Shown piece by piece: positions 26,307 to 34,110 of a stretch of 64,000 bases of DNA (its first letter is position 1; each line of letters opens with the position of its first letter). The DNA comes from Anaerolineae bacterium (GTDB lineage Bacteria > Chloroflexota > Anaerolineae > Anaerolineales > Anaerolineaceae), in NCBI GenBank assembly GCA_013314735.1, contig JABUFD010000004.1, positions 186,001 through 250,000 on the forward strand. The letters are read 5' to 3'. The notes below the pieces were generated by a model. The model saw nothing but the letters and a program-made list of their open reading frames with translations. It did not search any database and was not told the DNA's origin. Position numbers and translations under genes: made by a program.

Positions 26307-27479
26307 CTACAGGCCCTGTGCGGCCACCTCGGCGATATGTTGAATGGCAGCATCCAGCTCCGCTCCCAGTCCGGAAATCCCCGCATCCAGAAAGCCGCGG
26401 ATGATCATCGAAACCGCTTCACTTTCGGTGAACCCGCGCGACATCAGGTATTCGACCTGTTCCGGGGCAATCTTTCCAATGCTGGCCTCATGGCTCAATT
26501 GCGCATCCCTGTGATTCGACCGCACCCCGGGGATGGATTCGATGAAAGCCCCCCCATCATGTGAGATCAACATACCCGAACAATCCACATGCGCCCGGCA
26601 GGCAGCATTCCCGATCATCAAACCACCCTGGATGATCTGCCCTCCGGTTGAAACACCACGGTGCTTCAGTTCAGCACTGGTACCGGTTGCGTTGAGTTCC
26701 ACCCGCGAACCAGTATTCACCCGACTTCCTTTTTCCGCCAGGATAACGGACATAAAATTTGCACTGGCGCCTTCCCCCACCAACAGGGTCAGCGGGTTGG
26801 AAACAATATCCGCACCGGTGCGCAGGGAAACATAATTGCTGTTAAACACCCCATTCCGCCCAACGCGGGTGGCTGCGCGTGGTCGCACAGTAACCTCCGC
26901 CCCCCAGCTGTGCACCATCGTATTGGTCAATACCGAATCTTCGCCAACATAAAACTCCGAAACCGCCAAGTGCAGGCCGCGTTGAACGCCCTGATGGGTC
27001 AGGCAGCCTGTAATCAGTTCCAGGGCCGCGCCATCTTCCACAATCACTATGTTATGAATGCGCTGGGCAATATTCGCGCTGGCCATATAGAGTGCAGTCT
27101 GGTAGGGAAGAGAAATTTTCTCACCAGCCCTCACACGCAGAAAAAAGCCTTCGGGTGCAGCCTCAGCCACCTGCCGTGTGATCTCATCTTCTTCTGGAGA
27201 AATCAGATTCCAGGAATATTGTTCCCGCAACCACGGATATTGCGCCAACGCGGTTGCGATCGGCAGCACTTCCAGCCCTGGCACTTCACTGTAGGCACAC
27301 ACCGCGTGCAAATCCCTCACCATGAATGTGCCCGAGCGCGGCTGCCCTGTATGAAACAGAACACCGACCTCAGCCAATGAGGTGCTGTCCGATGTTTCAA
27401 GATGCAATTCATCACCAACAACCGGTTGCAGGTCATCGGAGTGGATATAACTGTTTACATCTGGAAACCGCTGGCTCAT
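26307..27479 (-). CDS. sufD: SufB/SufD-family Fe-S cluster scaffold protein
   Basis: A 390-residue SufBD-superfamily protein. Recognisable parts are the beta-helix core (LKHRGVSTGGQIIQGG), AHVDCSGMLIS with a Cys, IESIPGVRS, and the C-terminal helical signature LSHEASIGKIAPEQVEYLMSRG. It works with SufC as the scaffold for Fe-S assembly in the cytoplasm. Its ATG overlaps the sufC stop (ATGA), so the two are translationally coupled. Only one SufBD-type gene is present and no SufS, SufE or SufU is nearby. That fits the minimal SufCB-like (SMS) systems described from archaea and anaerobes, so the B or D label is provisional. Confidence 0.88.
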   Translation of the reverse strand: MSQRFPDVNSYIHSDDLQPVVGDELHLETSDSTSLAEVGVLFHTGQPRSGTFMVRDLHAVCAYSEVPGLEVLPIATALAQYPWLREQYSWNLISPEEDEITRQVAEAAPEGFFLRVRAGEKISLPYQTALYMASANIAQRIHNIVIVEDGAALELITGCLTHQGVQRGLHLAVSEFYVGEDSVLTNTMVHSWGAEVTVRPRAATRVGRNGVFNSNYVSLRTGADIVSNPLTLLVGEGASANFMSVILAEKGSRVNTGSRVELNATGTSAELKHRGVSTGGQIIQGGLMIGNAACRAHVDCSGMLISHDGGAFIESIPGVRSNHRDAQLSHEASIGKIAPEQVEYLMSRGFTESEAVSMIIRGFLDAGISGLGAELDAAIQHIAEVAAQGL

Positions 27480-28255
27480 CGGATACCCACTCCTGAATAC
27501 TCGCCGCGGATGCAGGCCGCGCAGTGTTCATAACCGCTGGCACCGGCTGTCTCCAGGATCAGGCGCGGATTGCCGGAACAAGCCATCCGGCCGTCAATGA
27601 TCACATGCGCCTTGTCTGTCAGCACATGTTCCAACATGGCTCCATTGTGGGTGATAATTAAGCCTGAACGACGCTTTGCGGGTGTTAACGGGTCCTGTGA
27701 GAAAATCTCGTTGATCATCCGTCCGATCAATTCCAACGAACCCACGTCTACACCGGAATCCGGTTCATCGAGCATGGCAAACAACGGACGCATGGCGATC
27801 AATTGCAACAGCTCCGAGCGGCGTATCTCTCCGCCGGACAGGCCGGCGTTGATTTCACGTTTGAGGAATCCTTCCATATTGGTTTCTGACAGGTAGCGGC
27901 TGGTGAGATTTTCACGGACCAGGTCGTCAGCGGTTACATAATCCAACACCTGTGCCAGGCGCACACCTTCGATCGTCGGCGGGCGCTGCTGCGCCACGGC
28001 GATGCCCATCCTGGCGCGTTCGGTGATGGTGGCATGCGTGATATCTTCCCCATGGAACAGGATTTTTCCATGGGTGACTGTATAGCCTGAAAAACCCATG
28101 ATCGTCATCATCAACGATGTTTTCCCACCGCCGTTTGGTCCCAATATGGCATGAATTTCACCCTGGGGGATATCCAGGTTGATATCAAATAACAATTCCT
28201 CCCCGCGCACAGCAACGCATACATCACGGAGAGAGAGGACCGGTTCCATCTGCAT
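27476..28255 (-). CDS. sufC: SufC, Fe-S assembly ABC ATPase
   Basis: A 259-residue ATPase from the ATG at 28255, which overlaps the upstream stop as TGATG. Walker A is LGPNGGGKTSLM, signature LSGGEIRRSELLQ, Walker B MLDEPDSGVD; the SufC-specific DSGVD follows the Walker B Glu. It powers conformational changes in the SufBD scaffold. It is coupled to both neighbours by overlapping stop and start codons, so the PIG-L gene, sufC and sufD form one operon. Confidence 0.95.
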   Translation of the reverse strand: MQMEPVLSLRDVCVAVRGEELLFDINLDIPQGEIHAILGPNGGGKTSLMMTIMGFSGYTVTHGKILFHGEDITHATITERARMGIAVAQQRPPTIEGVRLAQVLDYVTADDLVRENLTSRYLSETNMEGFLKREINAGLSGGEIRRSELLQLIAMRPLFAMLDEPDSGVDVGSLELIGRMINEIFSQDPLTPAKRRSGLIITHNGAMLEHVLTDKAHVIIDGRMACSGNPRLILETAGASGYEHCAACIRGEYSGVGIR

Positions 28256-28908
28256 CAGCACTCCATCGAATCAAAATCAGCAATCACCCGCAGAATATCA
28301 AAGCCCTCAGCAAACGGGCGCTCAGCAACCGCGCCATGCCGTATGGCAATCGCCCGTGTCAGCTCAGGGCGAAAATAATACTTGTCATCATAGGTATGGT
28401 ACGCAGCCAGAGCAGCAATTTTCCGCTCCACATCTGCTTCCCGCACACCGATTAAGAAATGTGGGAAGAAGCCATAGCTGCTGCGGATCACATCAAATCC
28501 CAAAACCGTCACGCCGCGAAAGGCGCGCAATGCTTCTTCGGTCACAGTATTGTGGTCCTGGTGTACGTCTGCCCGGCTGTGAACAAACACCAGCTCTGGC
28601 CGGAATTCCCGCTGTATGCGCACCATACGTTCCAGAATTTCCTGGCGAAACTGGGGGAACTTGCGGGTTTCAAACGTATCCACGATATCATGTTCGGGCT
28701 TTACGCCCAGGATACGCATACTCTCGCGGTGCTCTTCCAGAACGTTTGTCAACGCGGGGTTCTTCTGGTTATCCGAAAGCGTAACGCACAAAACCTCACA
28801 TTGCTCAACAATTTTGGCAATTAAAGCACCTGCTCCAATTTCTATATCGTCAGGATGCGCACCGATCAGGCATACCCGTTTTCCATAAATTTTTAAATCC
28901 TGGGACAT
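28255..28908 (-). CDS. PIG-L (LmbE)-family deacetylase
   Basis: A 217-residue protein from the ATG at 28908; GAGG is nine bases upstream, and a GTG at 28923 is less likely. The zinc-binding motif GAHPDDIEIGAG is at about 17-28, with a further HSRADVHQDHNTV motif that supplies His and Asp ligands. Family members remove acetyl groups from GlcNAc conjugates, for example in mycothiol, bacillithiol or glycolipid synthesis. It is the first gene of the operon with sufC and sufD, an unusual link that could tie a thiol cofactor to Fe-S assembly. The substrate is not shown. Confidence 0.88.
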   Translation of the reverse strand: MSQDLKIYGKRVCLIGAHPDDIEIGAGALIAKIVEQCEVLCVTLSDNQKNPALTNVLEEHRESMRILGVKPEHDIVDTFETRKFPQFRQEILERMVRIQREFRPELVFVHSRADVHQDHNTVTEEALRAFRGVTVLGFDVIRSSYGFFPHFLIGVREADVERKIAALAAYHTYDDKYYFRPELTRAIAIRHGAVAERPFAEGFDILRVIADFDSMEC

Positions 28909-28967
28909 AGGCTTCTTCCTCACGACTCTGAAATCAGGCCCGCCGCGAAAGCAGCAGGCCTGTCACA

Positions 28968-28996
28968 ATTATACCTGACAGCCTCCGAACTGCCAA
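28968..28996 (-). promoter_or_regulatory. Promoter of the PIG-L-sufC-sufD operon
   Basis: On the minus strand: TTGGCA (28991-28996), a 17-base spacer and a perfect TATAAT (28968-28973). The leader would be about 50 bases. This is the best sigma-70-type match in the window. Confidence 0.75.
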
Positions 28997-28999
28997 TTT

Positions 29000-29983
29000 C
29001 TAGCGTGAAACAGGCTCTGTGCAGCTGAATACGGCAATCTGCACCCGCAGAATTTCGGGTTCGGTCTCGATTGATACGGTATTGGCCATGAATGTTTCCC
29101 CATCCTCCATTCGTTCCAGTATCTCCACCGAGCGTAAGAAAGGGAGCATTCCCAGGTGTTTACCGGTGAAATCACAGATTTCAACCTGTTCCTTGCCGTT
29201 ATCGTCGTCCACCACAAATAAAAATAACGGATCGTCCACCTGGAGATTGACCACAAAGTAGAGCCAATCTTTGGGATCCAGTTCATCGATTTTCTCCACC
29301 CCGCAATTGAACAACAGGTCTGTCAAAGGGTCATAGCTGGGAGAAAGACAGTGAAATGGAAACAAGAAGTAATTCAGGTAATCCCATTGATCAGCATCAA
29401 CATATTGAAAAAAGGTGTTTTCCACCTCGTCCTCATTGAATTCAAAGGCTTCTGTCTGGTGACCCTCCAGTGCCTCGTGATGGGATTTCCACAACCGCGT
29501 CCCTACATCGCGGCGAAATGCCTGGTATGAGAGCAATTGATGGCATAAATCGAGGGTGTGTTCCAGGGTCTCATAACGGCTTTCACCAACCATGCTGTTA
29601 AACGCCGCCGCCAGTACCATATGAAGGCGCAGATCGATGGCTGTGTTCCAACCGAGCCAGGGCTGATGCGGGGTCAGCGGCCGTGCTATCAAGTCGTTCT
29701 CAAAAGCCTTGCGTGCATCCATCAGGGCGATCTTCATTTCTGCTTTGCTGTAAGGGGGATGAAACAACCAGCCGCACATCAGGCAGCTGTCAGTACGGCC
29801 ATTGTCAATATCAAAAACCGGGTACCCACAGCAAGGACAGGTACTGGATAACTCCTTGGTGAACAACGGCGGATCAGACTGGTATTGGCGCTCACGAAGA
29901 GTATCAAAGAAAATCCGCCGTTCTTCAAACCGGACCGGATTGGAGGCAAAAAAATTCGGTGAAAATAGGCGATACATCCGCAT
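29000..29983 (-). CDS. CPCC zinc-domain protein of unknown function
   Basis: About 327 residues from the ATG at 29983; 29977 is also possible. The N-terminal third has the cysteine-rich CPCC motif TCPCCGYPVFD followed by SCLMCGW, four Cys that can bind zinc. The rest is a mixed helical region with many aromatics and an acidic stretch (FEFNEDEVENTFF), then a compact C-terminal part with FLFVVDDDNGKEQVEI. No catalytic motif is recognised. The gene has no visible ribosome site. A TATAAT lies only eight bases before the ATG, so the mRNA may be leaderless. Confidence 0.75.
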   Translation of the reverse strand: MRMYRLFSPNFFASNPVRFEERRIFFDTLRERQYQSDPPLFTKELSSTCPCCGYPVFDIDNGRTDSCLMCGWLFHPPYSKAEMKIALMDARKAFENDLIARPLTPHQPWLGWNTAIDLRLHMVLAAAFNSMVGESRYETLEHTLDLCHQLLSYQAFRRDVGTRLWKSHHEALEGHQTEAFEFNEDEVENTFFQYVDADQWDYLNYFLFPFHCLSPSYDPLTDLLFNCGVEKIDELDPKDWLYFVVNLQVDDPLFLFVVDDDNGKEQVEICDFTGKHLGMLPFLRSVEILERMEDGETFMANTVSIETEPEILRVQIAVFSCTEPVSR

Positions 29984-29991
29984 GATGTTCA

Positions 29992-29997
29992 ATTATA
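29992..29997 (-). promoter_or_regulatory. -10 element of the CPCC gene, possibly leaderless
   Basis: TATAAT on the minus strand, eight bases before the ATG at 29983. The transcript would begin at or next to the start codon. Confidence 0.45.
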
Positions 29998-30050
29998 AAG
30001 GCAATTCACACAACCAACCGGAGTTTCCCTGAACCTGGTTTAGCACAAAA

Positions 30051-30080
30051 AAGAACAGCGGAAAATTCACCGCTGTTCTT
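30051..30080 (-). terminator. Terminator of the Na/Pi cotransporter gene
   Basis: A perfect 11-bp stem, AAGAACAGCGG with CCGCTGTTCTT, and an 8-base loop. Read on the minus strand it is followed by six T, just after the cotransporter stop. Confidence 0.85.
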
Positions 30081-30117
30081 TCTGTTTGTTGGGACGACTT
30101 CCGGCGACGTCTTTCTG

Positions 30118-31755
30118 TTAATCCACTGCCTCGATCACCGGACGCTTATACCCGGGCGCATTACGAACCACGCTCTCACTGATGTTTTCAGCATGGTCAC
30201 TGATCCGCTCCATATTGCGAATAGAATCCAGGAAAATCACATCGGCTTCAGGGGAGCAAATCTTTTTTTCGATGCGTTCCACGTGGCGTTGGCGTTCTTT
30301 CATATACATATGATCAAATTCATTTTCCAGTTCAATTGCCTGCAAAGCCAGTTGGACATCGCCGGTGCGCAGCGCCGCCAGTGCCAGTTCCAATGACCGC
30401 AGGGCAGCGGTGGTTAATTCCTCGATCGCCTTTTCTCCCCTGGCAGAGAATGATACCTTGTGTTTCTGCTTTTCCCGCGCGCTTTGTGCCAGGTTCTCGG
30501 CAAGGTCCGCCACACGCTCCACATCGACAATCAAACTTTTCAGCTGGAACGCCCGTTTCTGCTGGTTGGCATCCAGGTCGCCCTGGTAAAGCTGATTGAC
30601 AAATCCATCCAGGCTCTCGATGACAGGGTCAACATAATTGGCTTCACGATCCAGCACCCATTTCACGGCATCCTTATCACGATGAACCAGGGCCGCACAT
30701 CCCTTTCTTACCATCTCCACGCATACATCACTCACCAGCAGCACTTCGCGAAATGCTTCGTTAATGGCGATCGATGGTACCGCCAGCTGGCCGTCATCAA
30801 TATAGCGGGTGAGTCGTGCTTTTTCCACCGCTTTGACCGGCACAATTTTTCGGACCAACTGTGTCAGCGGACGGATGAAAGGAAACAGGAGGAGGCTCAC
30901 AACCACATTGAAGATCGTGTGCGCATTGGCAACCTGCCGCCCCAAATCCGGCGACGTCATCGCCACCAAATTGGAGAAGGGAGTGATAAAAGGTAGAAAC
31001 AGCAGGACCCCAAAGATATTGATGAAAATTTGGGCAATCGAAGCCTGTAGTGATGTTCTGGATAGGCGCAGAGCTGCGATCAAACCTGTGATACAGGTGC
31101 CAATATTGGCACCCAGCAGCAGGCTGATACCACCTGGCAATGTGATGCTGCCCGCCAATCCCAAAGCAACCACCAGGCCGGTAACCGCGGAACTGGATTG
31201 TACAATCGCTGTTGCCAGCATCCCTGCCAGAATACCGAGGAATGGGTTGCGGCACATAAAGGTGAGGAATTCCCCGGCCGCCGGCAGTGTTGTAAGAACT
31301 TTTAGGGCACTGGTCATGGTCTCCATTCCCAGGAACAACATCCCGATGCCAAGCACAATTTCTCCATACTTTTTCCACTCCCCCTTGGAGGCAAATTCCA
31401 GCAATGCAAAGCCAATTACCACAAAAATAAAGAAAAATTCGCCCATATCAAAAGCGGCGAGTTGCGCGGTTAACGTGGTGCCGATTTCCTGGCCCATCAT
31501 CACACTCACTGCCTGTTCCAGTGACATCAGGTTGGCGTTGATCAAACTGATCATGGTCACCATCAGCATTGAGCTGGATTGGAGGATCGCCGTGGCCCCG
31601 GTTCCAAATATGGCCCCCTTGATATGGGTATTGGTCATGCGGTCAAGCCAGACCTGGATTTTGTTTCCGGCCAGCTTTTCCATCCCATTGCTTAACATAT
31701 TTACGCCAAGCAAAAATAACGCCATTCCCCCAAGTACCTGTATGATATACTGCAT
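30118..31755 (-). CDS. Na/Pi cotransporter family protein with PhoU-like tail
   Basis: A 545-residue protein from the ATG at 31755, with GGAGAG five bases upstream. The N-terminal membrane domain has the paired PNaS repeats: GTGATAILQSSSMLMVTMIS and later LATAIVQSSSAVTGLVVALG, the QSSS motifs that bind sodium and phosphate. The C-terminal cytoplasmic 200 residues form PhoU-like helical repeats (VERVADLAENLAQSA, MERISDHAENISES). It should couple sodium entry to phosphate transport. A Pho-box-like hexamer array lies upstream at 31844-31882, so phosphate starvation control is likely. Confidence 0.93.
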   Translation of the reverse strand: MQYIIQVLGGMALFLLGVNMLSNGMEKLAGNKIQVWLDRMTNTHIKGAIFGTGATAILQSSSMLMVTMISLINANLMSLEQAVSVMMGQEIGTTLTAQLAAFDMGEFFFIFVVIGFALLEFASKGEWKKYGEIVLGIGMLFLGMETMTSALKVLTTLPAAGEFLTFMCRNPFLGILAGMLATAIVQSSSAVTGLVVALGLAGSITLPGGISLLLGANIGTCITGLIAALRLSRTSLQASIAQIFINIFGVLLFLPFITPFSNLVAMTSPDLGRQVANAHTIFNVVVSLLLFPFIRPLTQLVRKIVPVKAVEKARLTRYIDDGQLAVPSIAINEAFREVLLVSDVCVEMVRKGCAALVHRDKDAVKWVLDREANYVDPVIESLDGFVNQLYQGDLDANQQKRAFQLKSLIVDVERVADLAENLAQSAREKQKHKVSFSARGEKAIEELTTAALRSLELALAALRTGDVQLALQAIELENEFDHMYMKERQRHVERIEKKICSPEADVIFLDSIRNMERISDHAENISESVVRNAPGYKRPVIEAVD

Positions 31756-31843
31756 GAATTCTCTCCGCGTATCTGTTTTGTTTCGCAGCTTTACCAAGCC
31801 TCTTTTCAATTCCGGCACCGCGAATACATCTATTTTAGCAATC

Positions 31844-31882
31844 TACTAACAGAATGTTAATGTTTTAATAACTATTCATTAA
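31844..31882 (-). promoter_or_regulatory. Pho-box-like array of four hexamers
   Basis: On the minus strand the hexamers TTAATG, TTATTA, TTAACA and TTAGTA occur at an exact 11-base period (31882, 31871, 31860 and 31849 are the first bases), each separated by five bases. This matches the TT(A/C/T)A(C/T)A repeat geometry of PhoP/PhoB boxes. A -10-like TAGATG lies at 31827-31832. The array is 90 bases before the Na/Pi cotransporter ATG. Confidence 0.7.
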
Positions 31883-31996
31883 CATATTCATCATTTTGGA
31901 TGGTTCATGAATGCAGGTCGAAGGCGACAAAGCAGAACGTAGACGCAGTGAATGATGGTAGAATTGACAAAAAAAGGAAATCGAAGGGAACAAACA

Positions 31997-33034
31997 ATGC
32001 GCATTTATATCACCGGAATCAGCGGATTTCTCAGCATTAACCTGGTTCGTTACCTGACATCCCGGGGATACAAAGATATCAGCGGGATTGACCTGGTGGA
32101 TTTCACTTACCCCGAACGTGACCAGATCACCTTCTGCCAGGGCGATATCCGCGACAAAGAAGCCGTCCGGGAAAGCATGCGCGGCGCTGACCTCGTGATT
32201 CATACTGCCGCTGCCTTGCCCCTGTACACCCCGGAAGAAATTTTTTCAACCGATATTGACGGGACCCGAAACATCTTCGAGCAAGCGCTTGAATATGGCA
32301 TCAAGCGCGTAATCCACATCTCCTCCACCGCCGTCTACGGCGTGCCGGATCATCATCCTTTGTATGAAACCGATCCCCGCAGCGGCGTTGGCCCTTACGG
32401 CATTGCCAAGGTGAAGGCAGAGGAATTGTCGGATGAATATCGGCAAAAAGGCCTGTGCATTCCTGTCCTGCGCCCCAAATCTTTTGTCGGCCCGGAACGA
32501 TTGGGTGTATTCGCCATTTTTTACGAATGGGCCAGCGAAGGCAGAAATTTCCCGATGATTGGCATGGGAAACAATCGCTACCAACTGCTCGATGTGGAAG
32601 ACCTGTGCCAGGCAATCCTCTCCTGCATCACATTGGATGAGACGGCTGTCAATGACACCTTCAACATTGGCGCTGCCGAATTTACCACCATGAAACAGGA
32701 TTACCAGGCCGTTCTGGATGAAGCCGGTTATGGCAAGAAGATTGTTCCCTTCCCGGCCGGACCAGTGATCCTGATCCTGAAAGTACTGGAGGCGCTAAAA
32801 CTCTCGCCACTGTATCCGTGGATTTACGAAACAGCCTCCAAGGATTCATTCGTGTCAATTGAAAAGGCGCAGAAAGTTCTCGGATATCAGCCCAGGTATT
32901 CCAACCAGCAGGCAATGTTGCGGAACTACCGATGGTACCTGGAAAACAAACACAATTTCAGCGGGGAATCCGGCCTGACCCACCGCGTGCCCTGGAAACA
33001 ACGGGCATTGAAACTGGTAAAAGTTTTCTTCTAA
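31997..33034 (+). CDS. NAD-dependent epimerase/dehydratase (extended SDR)
   Basis: A 345-residue protein from the ATG at 31997, with AGGGA eight bases upstream. The Rossmann fold begins RIYITGISGFLSINLV; the third Gly of the usual GxxGxxG is Ser here. The catalytic Ser/Thr is in ISSTAVYG and the YxxxK pair in PYGIAKVKAEEL. Extended SDRs act on nucleotide sugars or sterol-like substrates with bound NAD. The C-terminal 40 residues are basic. It converges tail-to-tail with the Gfo/Idh gene, overlapping by four bases, so no terminator separates them. Confidence 0.9.
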   Translation: MRIYITGISGFLSINLVRYLTSRGYKDISGIDLVDFTYPERDQITFCQGDIRDKEAVRESMRGADLVIHTAAALPLYTPEEIFSTDIDGTRNIFEQALEYGIKRVIHISSTAVYGVPDHHPLYETDPRSGVGPYGIAKVKAEELSDEYRQKGLCIPVLRPKSFVGPERLGVFAIFYEWASEGRNFPMIGMGNNRYQLLDVEDLCQAILSCITLDETAVNDTFNIGAAEFTTMKQDYQAVLDEAGYGKKIVPFPAGPVILILKVLEALKLSPLYPWIYETASKDSFVSIEKAQKVLGYQPRYSNQQAMLRNYRWYLENKHNFSGESGLTHRVPWKQRALKLVKVFF

Positions 33035-34056
33035 ACCAACGGGTAACGGATATCTTCGAACTGCCCGTTGACGCTGCTGCGATATAACCCATCAATGCAC
33101 AGAAGCACCGGCAATGCGGATGCGATCGGGATTTTGTAGGGAATGCCCTCACAAACCCATGCACGGAAAGCTTCCAGGCTGGCAGCCATGGCGTCTACCG
33201 CCACGCTGAATGCTGTCGCTTCCGGGGGCTGGACACCCAGCCACTCGATCCCTTCGCGGCTGTCATCGAAAATGGCTGTGCCGTCTTCGCCGTAAATTTC
33301 AATCCGCACTGGCTGCTGAGGATGGGCCGCCATGGAGCTGCACAGCTCAATATAGCGTCCGGCGGTCGTGCGCAGGATACCCATGCTGAAATCTTCCACC
33401 TCGATCCGGCCCTGGAATTTCAGCCGGTCGGTGACGCCGAATCCTTCGGCTACTGAATCTGGCAGAAGCGCCTGCAGGACGATATCAAGATAATGACTGG
33501 CCTGGGTGATCAGTGTACCCCCGCCGGCTTTGGCGATCGAGGTATGCCAGGCACTGCTGGAAAAATAATCCCATTCCCGCTCCCAGGGGACGTTAATCCG
33601 CGCATAACGGAACGCACCCAGGTACCCCTGCCGCACGACGCGGATCAAGGCATCCAGGGCCGGGTCATAACGCCGCTGGTAATTGATGCCCACCTTGACC
33701 GTATTTCCTTTGAGCGATTCCACCAACGCCACCGCACTTGTTGCTGATTCGGTGATTGGTTTTTCACACAACACCGGCAGATCGTATCGCACGGCTTTTC
33801 GGATCATGTCATCATGCAGAAAATGGGGTGTGGCAATGTAGATGGCATCAAGCGAAGCCTCAGCCAGCAGGATGTCATAGTCCAGGTAAATTTGCTGCAC
33901 ATCCAACGCCTGCGCCAGCCGCCTGGCATTCGCTTCTGAGACATCACAGCAGGCAGCCAGGAGGATGTTCGGGTTGGCTGCCGCAAGGCGCGCCATATGC
34001 GCTCCAATACCCTGGCATCCCACAATCCCCAACTTTAACAACGACTTTGTTTCCAT
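33031..34056 (-). CDS. Gfo/Idh/MocA-family oxidoreductase
   Basis: A 341-residue NAD(P)-dependent sugar or inositol-type oxidoreductase. The Rossmann domain has LGIVGCQGIGAHMARLA, and the family EKP motif appears in VLCEKPITESA. The C-terminal alpha/beta domain starts near GINYQRRYDPALD. The substrate cannot be predicted. It lies 54 bases downstream of the ABC exporter pair on the same strand and may be the last gene of that unit, which could hint at a sugar conjugate as a shared theme; this is weak. Confidence 0.9.
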   Translation of the reverse strand: METKSLLKLGIVGCQGIGAHMARLAAANPNILLAACCDVSEANARRLAQALDVQQIYLDYDILLAEASLDAIYIATPHFLHDDMIRKAVRYDLPVLCEKPITESATSAVALVESLKGNTVKVGINYQRRYDPALDALIRVVRQGYLGAFRYARINVPWEREWDYFSSSAWHTSIAKAGGGTLITQASHYLDIVLQALLPDSVAEGFGVTDRLKFQGRIEVEDFSMGILRTTAGRYIELCSSMAAHPQQPVRIEIYGEDGTAIFDDSREGIEWLGVQPPEATAFSVAVDAMAASLEAFRAWVCEGIPYKIPIASALPVLLCIDGLYRSSVNGQFEDIRYPLV

Positions 34057-34110
34057 CGGTGTCCTCTCTACTCTGGATCCAGCTCGGGTTGTCTCTCCAA
34101 ATTGGCCAGG

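Noticed and set aside
26060-26404. 114-codon frame behind the second riboswitch
   Set aside because: It starts inside the aptamer, crosses the terminator and ends inside sufD on the other strand; no ribosome site or domain is seen.
30809-31849. 346-codon frame antisense to the Na/Pi cotransporter
   Set aside because: The sense strand has QSSS and PhoU-like motifs; the antisense frame is hydrophobic noise.
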